From NCBI RefSeq assembly GCF_018982965.1, contig NZ_JACBYP010000002.1, positions 1 to 64,000 of the forward strand: 64,000 nucleotides of DNA. The letters run 5' to 3'. Below, one piece after another: positions 42,421 to 50,237 of the stretch. The notes under the pieces are model-generated. The model saw only the letters and a program-made list of their open reading frames with translations, searched no databases and was not told the DNA's origin. Each line of letters begins with the position of its first letter. Positions within the stretch are counted from its first letter, which is position 1. This DNA comes from Streptomyces mayonensis. GTDB lineage: Bacteria > Actinomycetota > Actinomycetes > Streptomycetales > Streptomycetaceae. A program made the translations under genes and the position numbers.

Positions 42421-42756
42421 TCACTGGGTCTTGCCGGCGCCGGTGGCCGCGCGGACCTTCGGGCTCCTGCTCGGCCCCTCGCCCCGCTCGCCGGACTTGT
42501 CCTTCTCGTCGTCCGGGGCCGCGCCCTCGGTGGGCCGGTGGCTGTCGGCGGAGACGATCTGCGTCGCCACCACGTCGGCGGCCACCTCGGCCGCCAGGTC
42601 GTTGATGCTCTCTCCGGCCTCGTGAGCCGCCTTCTTCACGTCCATGACCACACCGACGGACGTCACGATGACACCTCGCACCAACGGCTTGAGGAATCGC
42701 TTGGCCAGGGGCACGGCGACGAGTCCGATAAGAAACGGCGGAACGACAGGGGGCAT
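42421..42756 (-). CDS. DUF5132-type small protein
   Basis: 111 residues: an N-terminal hydrophobic/amphipathic segment (MPPVVPPFLIGLVAVPLAKRF), a conserved helix KPLVRGVIVTSVGVVMDVKKAAHEAGE, then a charged disordered tail. It matches the DUF5132 pattern, whose members I recall beside HMA-domain transporters. ATG 42756 with GGAG five bases upstream. It lies 153 bases upstream of the HMA-ABC exporter on the same strand and is probably transcribed with it. The function is unknown; a membrane-associated partner of the transporter is a reasonable guess. Confidence 0.7.
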   Translation of the reverse strand: MPPVVPPFLIGLVAVPLAKRFLKPLVRGVIVTSVGVVMDVKKAAHEAGESINDLAAEVAADVVATQIVSADSHRPTEGAAPDDEKDKSGERGEGPSRSPKVRAATGAGKTQ

Positions 42757-43155
42757 GATGCTCCAACTCCACGCAGAAAAGGGGACCGATGAATCAGCGC
42801 CCGGCGAATACCGGAAAACGCACGACGGACAGGGCGGAATCATTGACTTCCGGGATTCTTGACACCCCGCGCCGGACGACTGCCCGAAGGGAATGCTTCG
42901 TTGAATTACTTGCCACGAATTACTTGCCACTGCCCGGTGAGCCGTCCATTCCTGGATCACCGTAGTCCAGTCTTGTCTGACGAGGCCAAACGGTCCCGCG
43001 GGTTTCACTCATGCGAGTGCTCTTCCTTCCGGGAGGGCCGCGAAAGGCGGCTGTCACGCCCAGGACGATGTAGTGGCCACGCCCGAGGGTCCGACCGGCA
43101 CGGACGGGTGAACTCCCGGCCGGCCGCTGGCGCACCGGCAGACGCCGACACCAGC
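42757..43155. other. Divergent intergenic region
   Basis: About 400 bases between the divergent DUF5132 and glutamine-synthetase-like genes. It is locally less G+C-rich than its surroundings (about 42770-42930) and should hold both promoters. Two TTGAC hexamers occur at 42843 and 42859 without a convincing -10 box. It also contains the 14-base direct repeat at 42903-42930. No gene is seen. Confidence 0.55.
42903..42930. repeat. Perfect 14-nt tandem direct repeat
   Basis: GAATTACTTGCCAC occurs twice head to tail (42903-42916, 42917-42930). The A+T-rich unit in a divergent promoter region could be a pair of operator sites. Confidence 0.9.
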
Positions 43156-44502
43156 ATGGCCGCCATGGTCATCACGTACCCCCGCTCAGAGCGGACTGCC
43201 CGGGCCCGGTCGGCCGCGGACCGGCTCGCCGCCGACGGAATCGACGCAGTGGTGTTCGGCTGGGTGGACAACGCCGGGATCACCCGCGTCAAGTCCGTTC
43301 CGCTCGCCCGGCTCGGGCACGCCGCCGAGTACGGCGTCGGCGCCGTACCATGCTTCGACCGCTCCCTGGTGGACGACTCCTTCGCCGCCGCGCCGTCGGG
43401 CGCCGGCCCGGTGGGCGACCTGCGACTCGTCCCCGACCTCGACCGGCTCGTCCCACTCGCCGCACAGCCGGGCTGGGCCTGGGCGCCGGCCGACCTCCGC
43501 GCCCAGGACGGCGCCCCGCACCCCGGCTGCCAGCGCGGCTTCGCCCGCCGGGCCGTCGAAGCGGTCGAGGAGCGCGGGTTCTCGGTGAAGGCGGGGATCG
43601 AGGTCGAGTGGGTGGTGGCCGACGCCACCGGGGCCCCCGCGACGCTCGGACCCGCGTACGGGATGACCCGCTTCGTCGAGCTGTCCGACTATCTGCGCGA
43701 GGTGCTGCGCGCCCTCACCGACCAGGGGCTGACCGTGCTCCAGCTCCACCCCGAGTACGCCGAAGGCCAGTTCGAGGTCTCGGTTGCCACCGAGGGGCCG
43801 GTCGAGGCGGCCGACACCACCATGCTGGTGCGCCACACCGTCCGCGCCGTGTCCGCCCGCCACGGACTGCGGGTCTCCTACGCACCCCTCTTCACCGAGG
43901 GCTCGGTCGGCAACGGCAGCCACCTGCACCTCAGCCTCTGGCGGCAGGGCCGTAACCTCGTGCACGGCGGGCCCGGCCGCCACGGGCTGCACCCCGACGC
44001 CGAGCAGTTCCTCGCGGGTGTACTGGCCGAGCTGCCCGCCCTGCTCGCCCTGGGTGCGCCCGCCGTCGCGTCCTACCTGCGACTGGTCCCGTCGCACTTC
44101 GCCGGCGCCTTCCGCTGCTGGGGCCTGGAGAACCGTGAGGCGGCGCTGCGCCTGATCACCGGCTCCGCCGGACAGGCCAACGCCGAGTTCAAGTGCTTCG
44201 ACGCCGCAGCCAACCCGTACCTCGTGGTCGGCGGCGTGCTGGCCGCCGGGCTCGCCGGGCTGGACGCCGGCCTGCCCCTCCCGCCCGAGACACCGAGCGA
44301 CCCGGCCTCGGTCGGCTCCGCCGAGCGCCTCCCGGCGAGCCTGCCGGAGGCGATCGCCGCGTACGAGAAGTCCGCGCTGCTGCGGCAGGCGCTCGGCGGC
44401 GGGTTGTACGAGGCCGTGCTGGCCGTCCGGCAGGCGGAGGCGGAGCTCTTCGCGGGGCGCACGGACGCGGACGTCCTCGAGGCCGTGCGCTGGCGCTACT
44501 GA
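43156..44502 (+). CDS. Glutamine synthetase-like amide ligase
   Basis: 448 residues, close to the length of a GSI subunit. Visible: the N-terminal beta-grasp (DAVVFGWVDNAGITRVKSVPL), metal/glutamate site GIEVEW, GNGSHLHLSLW (His site), ATP-contact NREAALRL and the C-terminal EFKCFDAAANPYL. Departures from classical GlnA (for example GNGSHLHL for the usual GSGMHVH type) point to the family that glutamylates amines such as polyamines, rather than to ammonia assimilation. Start ATG 43156; no clear ribosome site, and a GTG at 43108 or ATG at 43165 is possible. It converges on the acetyltransferase/decarboxylase pair. Confidence 0.82.
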   Translation: MAAMVITYPRSERTARARSAADRLAADGIDAVVFGWVDNAGITRVKSVPLARLGHAAEYGVGAVPCFDRSLVDDSFAAAPSGAGPVGDLRLVPDLDRLVPLAAQPGWAWAPADLRAQDGAPHPGCQRGFARRAVEAVEERGFSVKAGIEVEWVVADATGAPATLGPAYGMTRFVELSDYLREVLRALTDQGLTVLQLHPEYAEGQFEVSVATEGPVEAADTTMLVRHTVRAVSARHGLRVSYAPLFTEGSVGNGSHLHLSLWRQGRNLVHGGPGRHGLHPDAEQFLAGVLAELPALLALGAPAVASYLRLVPSHFAGAFRCWGLENREAALRLITGSAGQANAEFKCFDAAANPYLVVGGVLAAGLAGLDAGLPLPPETPSDPASVGSAERLPASLPEAIAAYEKSALLRQALGGGLYEAVLAVRQAEAELFAGRTDADVLEAVRWRY

Positions 44503-44511
44503 CGAGCACCG

Positions 44512-44553
44512 GGCGCCCCCGGCGGACGCCCTCGGGCGACTGCCGGGGGCGCC
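44512..44553. terminator. Bidirectional hairpin between convergent genes
   Basis: Perfect 12-base arms GGCGCCCCCGGC (44512-44523) and GCCGGGGGCGCC (44542-44553) with an 18-base loop. It starts ten bases after the ligase stop and ends 21 bases before the acetyltransferase stop. Confidence 0.8.
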
Positions 44554-44574
44554 GTCGGTCCGGAACCGGATCGT

Positions 44575-45087
44575 TCACGGGGGTCCCAGTGGCTTTGTCA
44601 TGTAGACCGCTTCGGCACCGTAGCTCGCGGGCAGCCCGACCTCGGGACGGATGCGGTAGCCCAGTGGGGACCACAGCGGCTCGGAGCCGCGGACGGCGAC
44701 CAGTGAGAGGGACAGGTAGCGAGCGGCCCGTCCGGTCTCCTCCAAGTGCCGCAGCATCCGGGGGCCCATGCCCCTGCCGCGGGCCCGCTCGGCGATGACG
44801 AGGTCGTGGGCGTGCAGGTTGGTCTCCCGACCGCTCTGCCCGGCCGGGCCCTCCTCGGCCAGGCTCAGGTCCGGGCAGTGGAACAGCGGGTACGGCAGTG
44901 CGAGCAGGTAGCCGCCGAAGCCGCCCCCGTGCTCCAGCACGAAGCAGGTCGAGGGTGAGGCACGGTGGCGGGAGCGCAGCGCCCGGCGTCCTTCGGACAG
45001 GCCGCTCGCGGCATAGGCGCGTTCCTCCAGGGCGACCACGTCGTCCCAGTCCTCGTCCCCAAGCAGCCGGATCCGGGTGCCGGTCAC
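44575..45087 (-). CDS. GNAT-family N-acetyltransferase
   Basis: 170 residues with the GNAT fold. The acetyl-CoA pyrophosphate loop reads ERARGRGMGPRMLRHLEE near residue 105, preceded by the strand AHDLVIA, and the end PLWSPLGYRIRPE is the usual GNAT strand. Start GTG 45087, whose GTGA overlaps the stop of the decarboxylase, so the pair is translationally coupled. It could acetylate the amine made by that decarboxylase (inference from coupling). Confidence 0.85.
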   Translation of the reverse strand: MTGTRIRLLGDEDWDDVVALEERAYAASGLSEGRRALRSRHRASPSTCFVLEHGGGFGGYLLALPYPLFHCPDLSLAEEGPAGQSGRETNLHAHDLVIAERARGRGMGPRMLRHLEETGRAARYLSLSLVAVRGSEPLWSPLGYRIRPEVGLPASYGAEAVYMTKPLGPP

Positions 45088-46337
45088 GCGTCTGCTCCGT
45101 CCGGGACCCGGCCGCCGACGCAGGTGTACGGCAGCGGCGCGAAGCCGTTGAAGCCGCGGGTGGTGTAGGCGGTGGCGTACGCGCCGCAGGAGTGGACCCA
45201 CACCGGGTCGCCGGAGGCGAGCGCGCGCGGAACCGGTACCGGGCCGCCCTCGCGGGCGTACGCGTCGTCGCTGTCGCAGGTCGGGCCGGCCACCACGGCG
45301 TCGACGAACTGCCCGCCGGAGTGGGTGGGGAACTCCAGGCGGTACTGCAACTGGTCGATCTCGTAGAGGCCGTTGAACTTGCCGCAGCTCAGATAGAGCC
45401 AGCGCTCAAGGGCACCGTCGAGCCGGCGCCGGGAGGTGAGCCGGGCCACGTGGGCGCGGATCGCCCCGTGGTCGGCGACCAGGTGACGGCCGGGCTCCAG
45501 CAGGAAATCCAGCGGGCCGGCACTGACGGCGCGCAGCCGTTCCATGCCCTCGCGGATCGCGGTGAACATCTTGTCCAGCGGCGGTACCAGAGGACGGCCG
45601 CGCCGGTCGAGGACGCCGAGGGCGGGCAGTCCGCCGCCGAGGTTGATCCGGTCCGGGGCGATGCCGCGCCGGCCGAGCGCCTCCAGCACGGCGGCCAGCG
45701 AGTCGACCGCCGCGAGCCAGGCCTCGGCGGTCATCTGCTGGGAACCGACGTGCAGGGACAGGCCGGAAGGCACCAGCCCGGCGGCGCGGGCGGCGCCGAG
45801 CACCTGCGGCGCGTCCTCGGGCGAGCAGCCGAACTTGCGGCTGAGGCCCCACAGCGCGCCCTCGCCCGTGGTGGCGATCCGGCAGAACACCCGTGACCCC
45901 GGCGCGTGTTCGGCGATCGCCGCGACGTCCTCCGGGGAGTCGGTGGCGAAGTCGCGCACGCCCAGGCGGTAGGCCTCCCTGATGTCGCGGTCGGACTTGA
46001 TGGTGTTGCCGTAGTGGACGAGCCCCGGGGGCACTCCGGTGCGCAGCGCCTGGACGACCTCCTGCGGGCTCGCCGCGTCGAAGCCGGATCCGAGCCGGGC
46101 GAGGTGACCGAGCACCTCGTCCACCGGGCAGGACTTCATCGCGAACCGGACGGCGACGCCGGGCAGTTCCGCGCACAGGGCGGCGTACTGGCGGCCGATG
46201 CCGTCCAGGTCGTAGACGAGGGTGTCCTCGACGGCGGCGGCGAGCGCGGCACGCAGGGCGGGGTGGTCGGTACTGCCGTCGTCGGCTGCCCGGCGGGGGC
46301 CGGTGATCTGGTGCAGTTCGGTGCTCTGAGGCGTCAC
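45084..46337 (-). CDS. Type III PLP-dependent amino acid decarboxylase (ornithine/lysine/DAP group)
   Basis: 417 residues of the alanine-racemase-fold decarboxylase family. The PLP lysine is Lys68 in RFAMKSCP; later motifs include HYGNTIKSD, HVGSQQ, INLGGGLP, LEPGRHLVAD and the catalytic-Cys segment PTCDSDD near 343, plus the PLP-phosphate/aromatic end YATAYTTRGFNGF. Substrate within the ornithine/lysine/arginine/DAP group cannot be fixed by eye; the PTCDSDD form resembles ornithine decarboxylases, giving putrescine. GTG start 46337. It is divergent from the KASIII gene and coupled to a GNAT gene downstream. Confidence 0.87.
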   Translation of the reverse strand: MTPQSTELHQITGPRRAADDGSTDHPALRAALAAAVEDTLVYDLDGIGRQYAALCAELPGVAVRFAMKSCPVDEVLGHLARLGSGFDAASPQEVVQALRTGVPPGLVHYGNTIKSDRDIREAYRLGVRDFATDSPEDVAAIAEHAPGSRVFCRIATTGEGALWGLSRKFGCSPEDAPQVLGAARAAGLVPSGLSLHVGSQQMTAEAWLAAVDSLAAVLEALGRRGIAPDRINLGGGLPALGVLDRRGRPLVPPLDKMFTAIREGMERLRAVSAGPLDFLLEPGRHLVADHGAIRAHVARLTSRRRLDGALERWLYLSCGKFNGLYEIDQLQYRLEFPTHSGGQFVDAVVAGPTCDSDDAYAREGGPVPVPRALASGDPVWVHSCGAYATAYTTRGFNGFAPLPYTCVGGRVPDGADA

Positions 46338-46627
46338 GGGTGAACTTTCGGTACGACGTGGATGGTGGGCGCCAAGGATTTACCGGCCCGGTCCACAAAG
46401 GCATCAAGAACAATACGAGGTCAAGCAGTTGCGGCTTTCACCACGCTCACGGATGACCACGTTGTTTCCACCCGCGTCTTCCGTGGGAGGATGCGTCGGC
46501 GTTGCAGATCGGATCGACGGAATCGACGGACCGGGCGCGGCCGACGCATTAGCGCACCGGCAGGGAAAGGAACAGGAATGGCATTCCTTCGAGGTGAACC
46601 GATTCTGCCCGAGCGGAGCACCGTGGC
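46338..46627. promoter_or_regulatory. Divergent promoter region of decarboxylase and KASIII genes
   Basis: 290 bases with a less G+C-rich core (about 46375-46470). Nothing codes here. Both promoters should lie inside; I cannot assign reliable -35/-10 pairs. Confidence 0.45.
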
Positions 46628-47662
46628 ATGACCGTCACCGGGGAACAGCCCCTGTTCCACCACACCGGCGCCGGACTGCCCGTGCCGTTCGCCGTCGCCG
46701 GGACCGGGCTGCACCTGCCGCCGGCGGTCGTCACCAACCAGGATCTCACCCGCACTCTGGACACCAGCGACGCGTGGATCACCAGCCGCACCGGTATCCG
46801 TGAACGCCGTCGCCTGGCCCCGCACTTGGCGACGTCCGACATGTGCGTCGCGGCCGCCGGCCCCGCCCTGGAGGCCGCCGGTGTCGCGCCCGCCCTGCTG
46901 GACGCGGTCGTCGTCGCCACCTACACCGGGGACCAGCCGCTCCCGTCAACGGCGCTGATCGTCAAGGACGCCCTCGGCGCCCACTCCGCCCTGGCCCTGG
47001 ACGTCACCCAGGCCGCCTGCGCGTCCGGCATCCAGGCCGTGCTGATCGCCGCGCACCTCCTGCAGAACCCCTCCATCACCACCGTCCTGCTCCTCGCCGC
47101 CGACTGCGCCTCCCGGGTCACCGATCCCACCGACCGCACCACCGGCGTCTTCTTCGGCGACGCCGCAGCGGCCGTGGTCCTCACCCGGACCGACACCTCC
47201 GGAGCAGGCCTGCTCTCCTACGACCTGGGCTCCCAGTTGTCCTACGGCGTACAGATCCCCGCCGGGGGCTCCCGCCGGCCGACCACCGCCGGCACCGTCG
47301 CCGCGGGCGAGCACTACCTGCTCATGGACGGCCGCGCCGTGTGGAACGCCGCCACCACACGCCTGCCGGAGAGCATCACCAACGCCGCCCGCCGCGCCGG
47401 GGTGCCGGTCGGCCGGATCCGGTACTTCTTCCTCCACCAGGCCAACCTGAACATCCTCAACGAAACCACGGACGCCCTGGGCATCCCCCGCGAGCGCGCT
47501 CCCGTCACGGTCGACCGGCTGGGCAACACCGGTTCGGCCGGCCTGTTCACGGCGCTCCACGCCACCGTCACCGAGGGCACCCTGGCACCGGGAGACACCT
47601 ACGTGCTGTCCGGCATCGGCGCGGGTTTCCAGTGGGGGTCGCTGTGCCTCCGGCACGGTTGA
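46628..47662 (+). CDS. 3-oxoacyl-ACP synthase III-like (KASIII/FabH family) enzyme
   Basis: 344 residues. The thiolase-fold triad is complete: Cys131 in TQAACASGIQ, His in FFLHQANLNIL near 266, and Asn in RLGNTGSAG near 297. The family condenses acyl-CoA starters with malonyl-ACP or, in some natural product pathways, transfers an acyl group to an oxygen or nitrogen. ATG 46628 with CGGAG about ten bases upstream. It is too divergent from housekeeping FabH in its N terminus (HHTGAGLPVPFAVAG) and sits alone, so a specialised role is likely: priming a short acyl chain for the NRPS starter C domain, or acylating the amine made by the neighbouring genes. Both are inferences. Confidence 0.88.
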   Translation: MTVTGEQPLFHHTGAGLPVPFAVAGTGLHLPPAVVTNQDLTRTLDTSDAWITSRTGIRERRRLAPHLATSDMCVAAAGPALEAAGVAPALLDAVVVATYTGDQPLPSTALIVKDALGAHSALALDVTQAACASGIQAVLIAAHLLQNPSITTVLLLAADCASRVTDPTDRTTGVFFGDAAAAVVLTRTDTSGAGLLSYDLGSQLSYGVQIPAGGSRRPTTAGTVAAGEHYLLMDGRAVWNAATTRLPESITNAARRAGVPVGRIRYFFLHQANLNILNETTDALGIPRERAPVTVDRLGNTGSAGLFTALHATVTEGTLAPGDTYVLSGIGAGFQWGSLCLRHG

Positions 47663-48093
47663 CGAACCACGGACCGACGGTCGCGCCCGCCCGTTCGAGG
47701 GCAGATCGGTCACCACCTGGCGGCCGATCGCTGCAGGAACAGCTCGTCCGGTCACCGCGGACGCCCACCTCCGCACGGGCAGGGTCTGGAACACCGTCAC
47801 CGGGGCTGCCCGGGCCGTGCGGCGCAGCCGTCCGGGCCCTTGAACCGGGCACCGAGGGGCCGGGACGGTACAGCCGCCGCACTCCCGGGCGCGATTCGTC
47901 CTCGGGCAGGGCGACAGGTGCCGGCGGGACCTCACCAGCCGTACACGTGCCCCGGGAGGGTTTCGCCCTGTTTTCCCACTCGCCTCATACGACCCCACTC
48001 ATCCTGTTAGCTTTGAAATCATTGGTCACCGAGGGGGTCTGCGGATGTCCGGCGGTCGGGCGACGCGGCGGAACGGGCCATGCGTCGTGTTCG
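47663..48093. other. Intergenic region, no confident gene
   Basis: About 430 bases after the KASIII stop. Third-base composition shows no sustained coding pattern. A lower G+C patch at about 47968-48032 (CTGTTAGCTTTGAAATCATTGG) looks like the promoter region of the plus-strand operon that follows. An ATG at 48045 with GAGGGGG upstream opens a frame that overlaps the next ORF, of doubtful reality. Confidence 0.5.
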
Positions 48094-48447
48094 ATGGGAA
48101 GCCGGCGTCGGAGCACCTGCCCGCGGAAGGGGCCGGGGGCCCGTGGCCCGCGCTGCCCGCCGAGCCTCCCGAATCCCGCTGGACCGCCTCGCCCCTGGCC
48201 CCGGGGACGCGGTCCTCGACGGATACGTGCGATCTCCGCCTGCTCCGTCGCGCTCGGTCTGCTGTCGGCGGTGAGGGTGCCGTTCGGTGTGGCGAACGCG
48301 GCCGGAGCGTTGTGGGGCGCGCCGGGACCTTGGACACTTCGGGCCATCGGCATCTCGGCGCTGCTGCTCACGGTCGCGGCGGTCGTACGGCTCCCGCCGC
48401 CGCGAAGGCTGCTGTCCGACAAGGTGTGGGCCAGGACGGAGGACTGA
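48094..48447 (+). CDS. Small membrane protein, start uncertain
   Basis: The C-terminal ~70 residues look real: two hydrophobic stretches (ISACSVALGLLSAV and TLRAIGISALLLTVAAVVRL) and a polar end SDKVWARTED, with good codon bias. The first ~45 residues from the ATG at 48094 are Arg/Pro-rich and read like an out-of-frame translation, so the true start may lie in another frame upstream with a frameshift, or use a rare codon. The stop falls inside the ribosome-binding site of the next gene, which suggests a shared operon. Function unknown. Confidence 0.4.
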   Translation: MGSRRRSTCPRKGPGARGPRCPPSLPNPAGPPRPWPRGRGPRRIRAISACSVALGLLSAVRVPFGVANAAGALWGAPGPWTLRAIGISALLLTVAAVVRLPPPRRLLSDKVWARTED

Positions 48448-48449
48448 AC

Positions 48450-50237
48450 GTGACGCTGGTGGCTCTCTACCGTTCCGCTCCGCTCCGGCAGCGGATCGCC
48501 AAGGGGTACAGCGTGTACGTCCCCGATGCCGGACCCGGCCGTGGTGCCGCGGACCTGGTGGCCACCTTGCTGGCGCGGCCCCCTCTGCTCCCCGACGGCC
48601 CGTCCGGGCAGCCGTGCGTCCTTCGGGCGGGCCCGCGCACCCGCGGAGCGGTGTGGATCGACACCGGCCGGGTCTCCCTGCACGACCCGGTCGCCCGCGC
48701 CCGGGTGGCCCGGGTGCTGGCCGTGTCCGTCGCCCAGGTGTCCGCCGAGGTCCGTCACCACGGCGGCCTGTTGCTTCCCACGGGATGGCAACAGCAGGCC
48801 GACCCGTTTCCGGGTCTCTGCGCCGACCTTCACTCCGCCGAGGTGCTGAGCCCGGTCCAGCGAGAAGTCTTCGCCAATCTCGTTCGGGAGCACACCGGAC
48901 CCCTGATCGCCCTGTCCGGCCGTCAGGTGTACGGCCCCGGCGGTGTCGCGCCCGGCGGCTCGGCTCGCCTGTCGCGCACGTTCGGCCAAGTCAGTGCTCG
49001 TTACCTGGACTCGTGCGCGCCCGAGCACCTGGACCGGGTGCGTGTCAGACTGCTGCAGGAGGAGCGGGTGGGCCGTCTGGACGCCATGGACATCAGTCCG
49101 CTCGGGGCGCCGGAGGCGAACGCCGACGGAGATGTCACACTCCGCTTGTTCGACGCCCAGGCCACCGTCGCCTGCACGATGGCGCACGCCCTGCTCGTGC
49201 AGGCCCTGTCCATGTGGGCACGTGACCTGGAACGCACGGGACAGCGCACGCGCCAGGTACCGCAACTCCTGGTGGAGCAGAACCGTGCCCGGGCCGTCGC
49301 CCGCGGCCTGGCCGCCGAATTCCGGGTCGACCTGCCCAGACGTTCCCAGGAGCCTCCCAGAACACAGTCCGCCGGACGTGCGGTACGGGCGCTGCTGTCC
49401 GGCCTGATGCCGCACCTGCGTCAACTGGACGCGACGGTCGACGAACTGGCCCCCCTTTTCCTGGGTGTGGAGTTGGCCGAGACAGCGGCGGCTTCCGGTT
49501 TTGTACGCAACGAGGACGACCTGTTGACGCAATGGCACGAGGCTGACCGGGCCGCCCTGGATCCCGAACGTCTCGCTCAAGGCCTGGCCACTCCGGACTG
49601 GTTGACGGCCGACCACATCGGTTCGGTCAACATGAACCGTTTTCCCGGAAGTTGGACCACGGCTCGGATCTGGCTCGGGGAGCGCCTCACCGAGCCCGCG
49701 CCTCGGACGGACCGGAAGCGCTGCGGGCAGCCGGTCCGGAAGCCGGAGTCCTCCCGCGAGTCCGGTCGCCCGGCGCCCCTCAGCGCCGACCAGCTCCTCG
49801 GCCGCATCGCCGAACCCGACCTGGCCACGGCCGAGATCCTGGACGCTCTCCGCTCCTACTGCCGTGCCGAAGGCACCCTCGACCTGACCCGTCCCCTGCG
49901 TTCCCGCGGCCGGGACGAGGCGCGAACGCTGCGCCGGGTGCTGCGGCCGCGCGCCGAGCAACGGGTGAGGTGCGGGAAGCCCCCGGCGTCGTGGGAGGAC
50001 GCCACAGCGGCCCGCGCCCTCCGTGTGGCGGCCGAGCGTGGGATCGCCCTGATGCACTGGGACCTGCCTGCGCAGGACCGCACCCTGGTGCGTGCGGCGC
50101 TGCGCAGGATGGGCCGGGCACCGGGCGGCGTACGGTCCGTTCTGCTGACCGACGCGACCTACACGGCCCGGGAGAACGAGAGGCGCGGCACGGTCGAGGT
50201 GCTGCTCGTGGTCTCCGGCGAGGAGAGCGACGGATGA
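48450..50237 (+). CDS. Uncharacterised protein, first large gene of a vWA/zinc-finger operon
   Basis: 595 residues; I do not recognise a family with certainty. Residues ~70-280 faintly recall the GCS2 carboxylate-amine ligase fold: an active-site-like HHGGLLLPTGW, a helix SPVQREVFANLVREHTGPLIALSG, and a strand-helix unit DGDVTLRLFDAQATVACTMAHALLVQALS that is close to the family's end. Residues ~440-595 form a separate domain with VLLTDATYTARENERRGTVEVLLVVSG. GTG start 48450, six bases after GGAGGA. Its stop overlaps the next start (ATGA). If the ligase reading is right it would form amide bonds, perhaps on a protein or peptide; this is a weak inference. Confidence 0.7.
   Translation: MTLVALYRSAPLRQRIAKGYSVYVPDAGPGRGAADLVATLLARPPLLPDGPSGQPCVLRAGPRTRGAVWIDTGRVSLHDPVARARVARVLAVSVAQVSAEVRHHGGLLLPTGWQQQADPFPGLCADLHSAEVLSPVQREVFANLVREHTGPLIALSGRQVYGPGGVAPGGSARLSRTFGQVSARYLDSCAPEHLDRVRVRLLQEERVGRLDAMDISPLGAPEANADGDVTLRLFDAQATVACTMAHALLVQALSMWARDLERTGQRTRQVPQLLVEQNRARAVARGLAAEFRVDLPRRSQEPPRTQSAGRAVRALLSGLMPHLRQLDATVDELAPLFLGVELAETAAASGFVRNEDDLLTQWHEADRAALDPERLAQGLATPDWLTADHIGSVNMNRFPGSWTTARIWLGERLTEPAPRTDRKRCGQPVRKPESSRESGRPAPLSADQLLGRIAEPDLATAEILDALRSYCRAEGTLDLTRPLRSRGRDEARTLRRVLRPRAEQRVRCGKPPASWEDATAARALRVAAERGIALMHWDLPAQDRTLVRAALRRMGRAPGGVRSVLLTDATYTARENERRGTVEVLLVVSGEESDG

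Noticed and set aside
44189..44674. Minus-strand frame over the end of the GS-like gene and the acetyltransferase gene
   Set aside because: Arg/Pro-rich shadow without motifs, overlapping two well-supported genes and a terminator hairpin.
48045..48449. Extending the 595-residue gene upstream to the ATG at 48045
   Set aside because: The extra ~135 residues are low-quality Arg/Pro-rich sequence, and an ideal ribosome site (GGAGGA) precedes the GTG at 48450.
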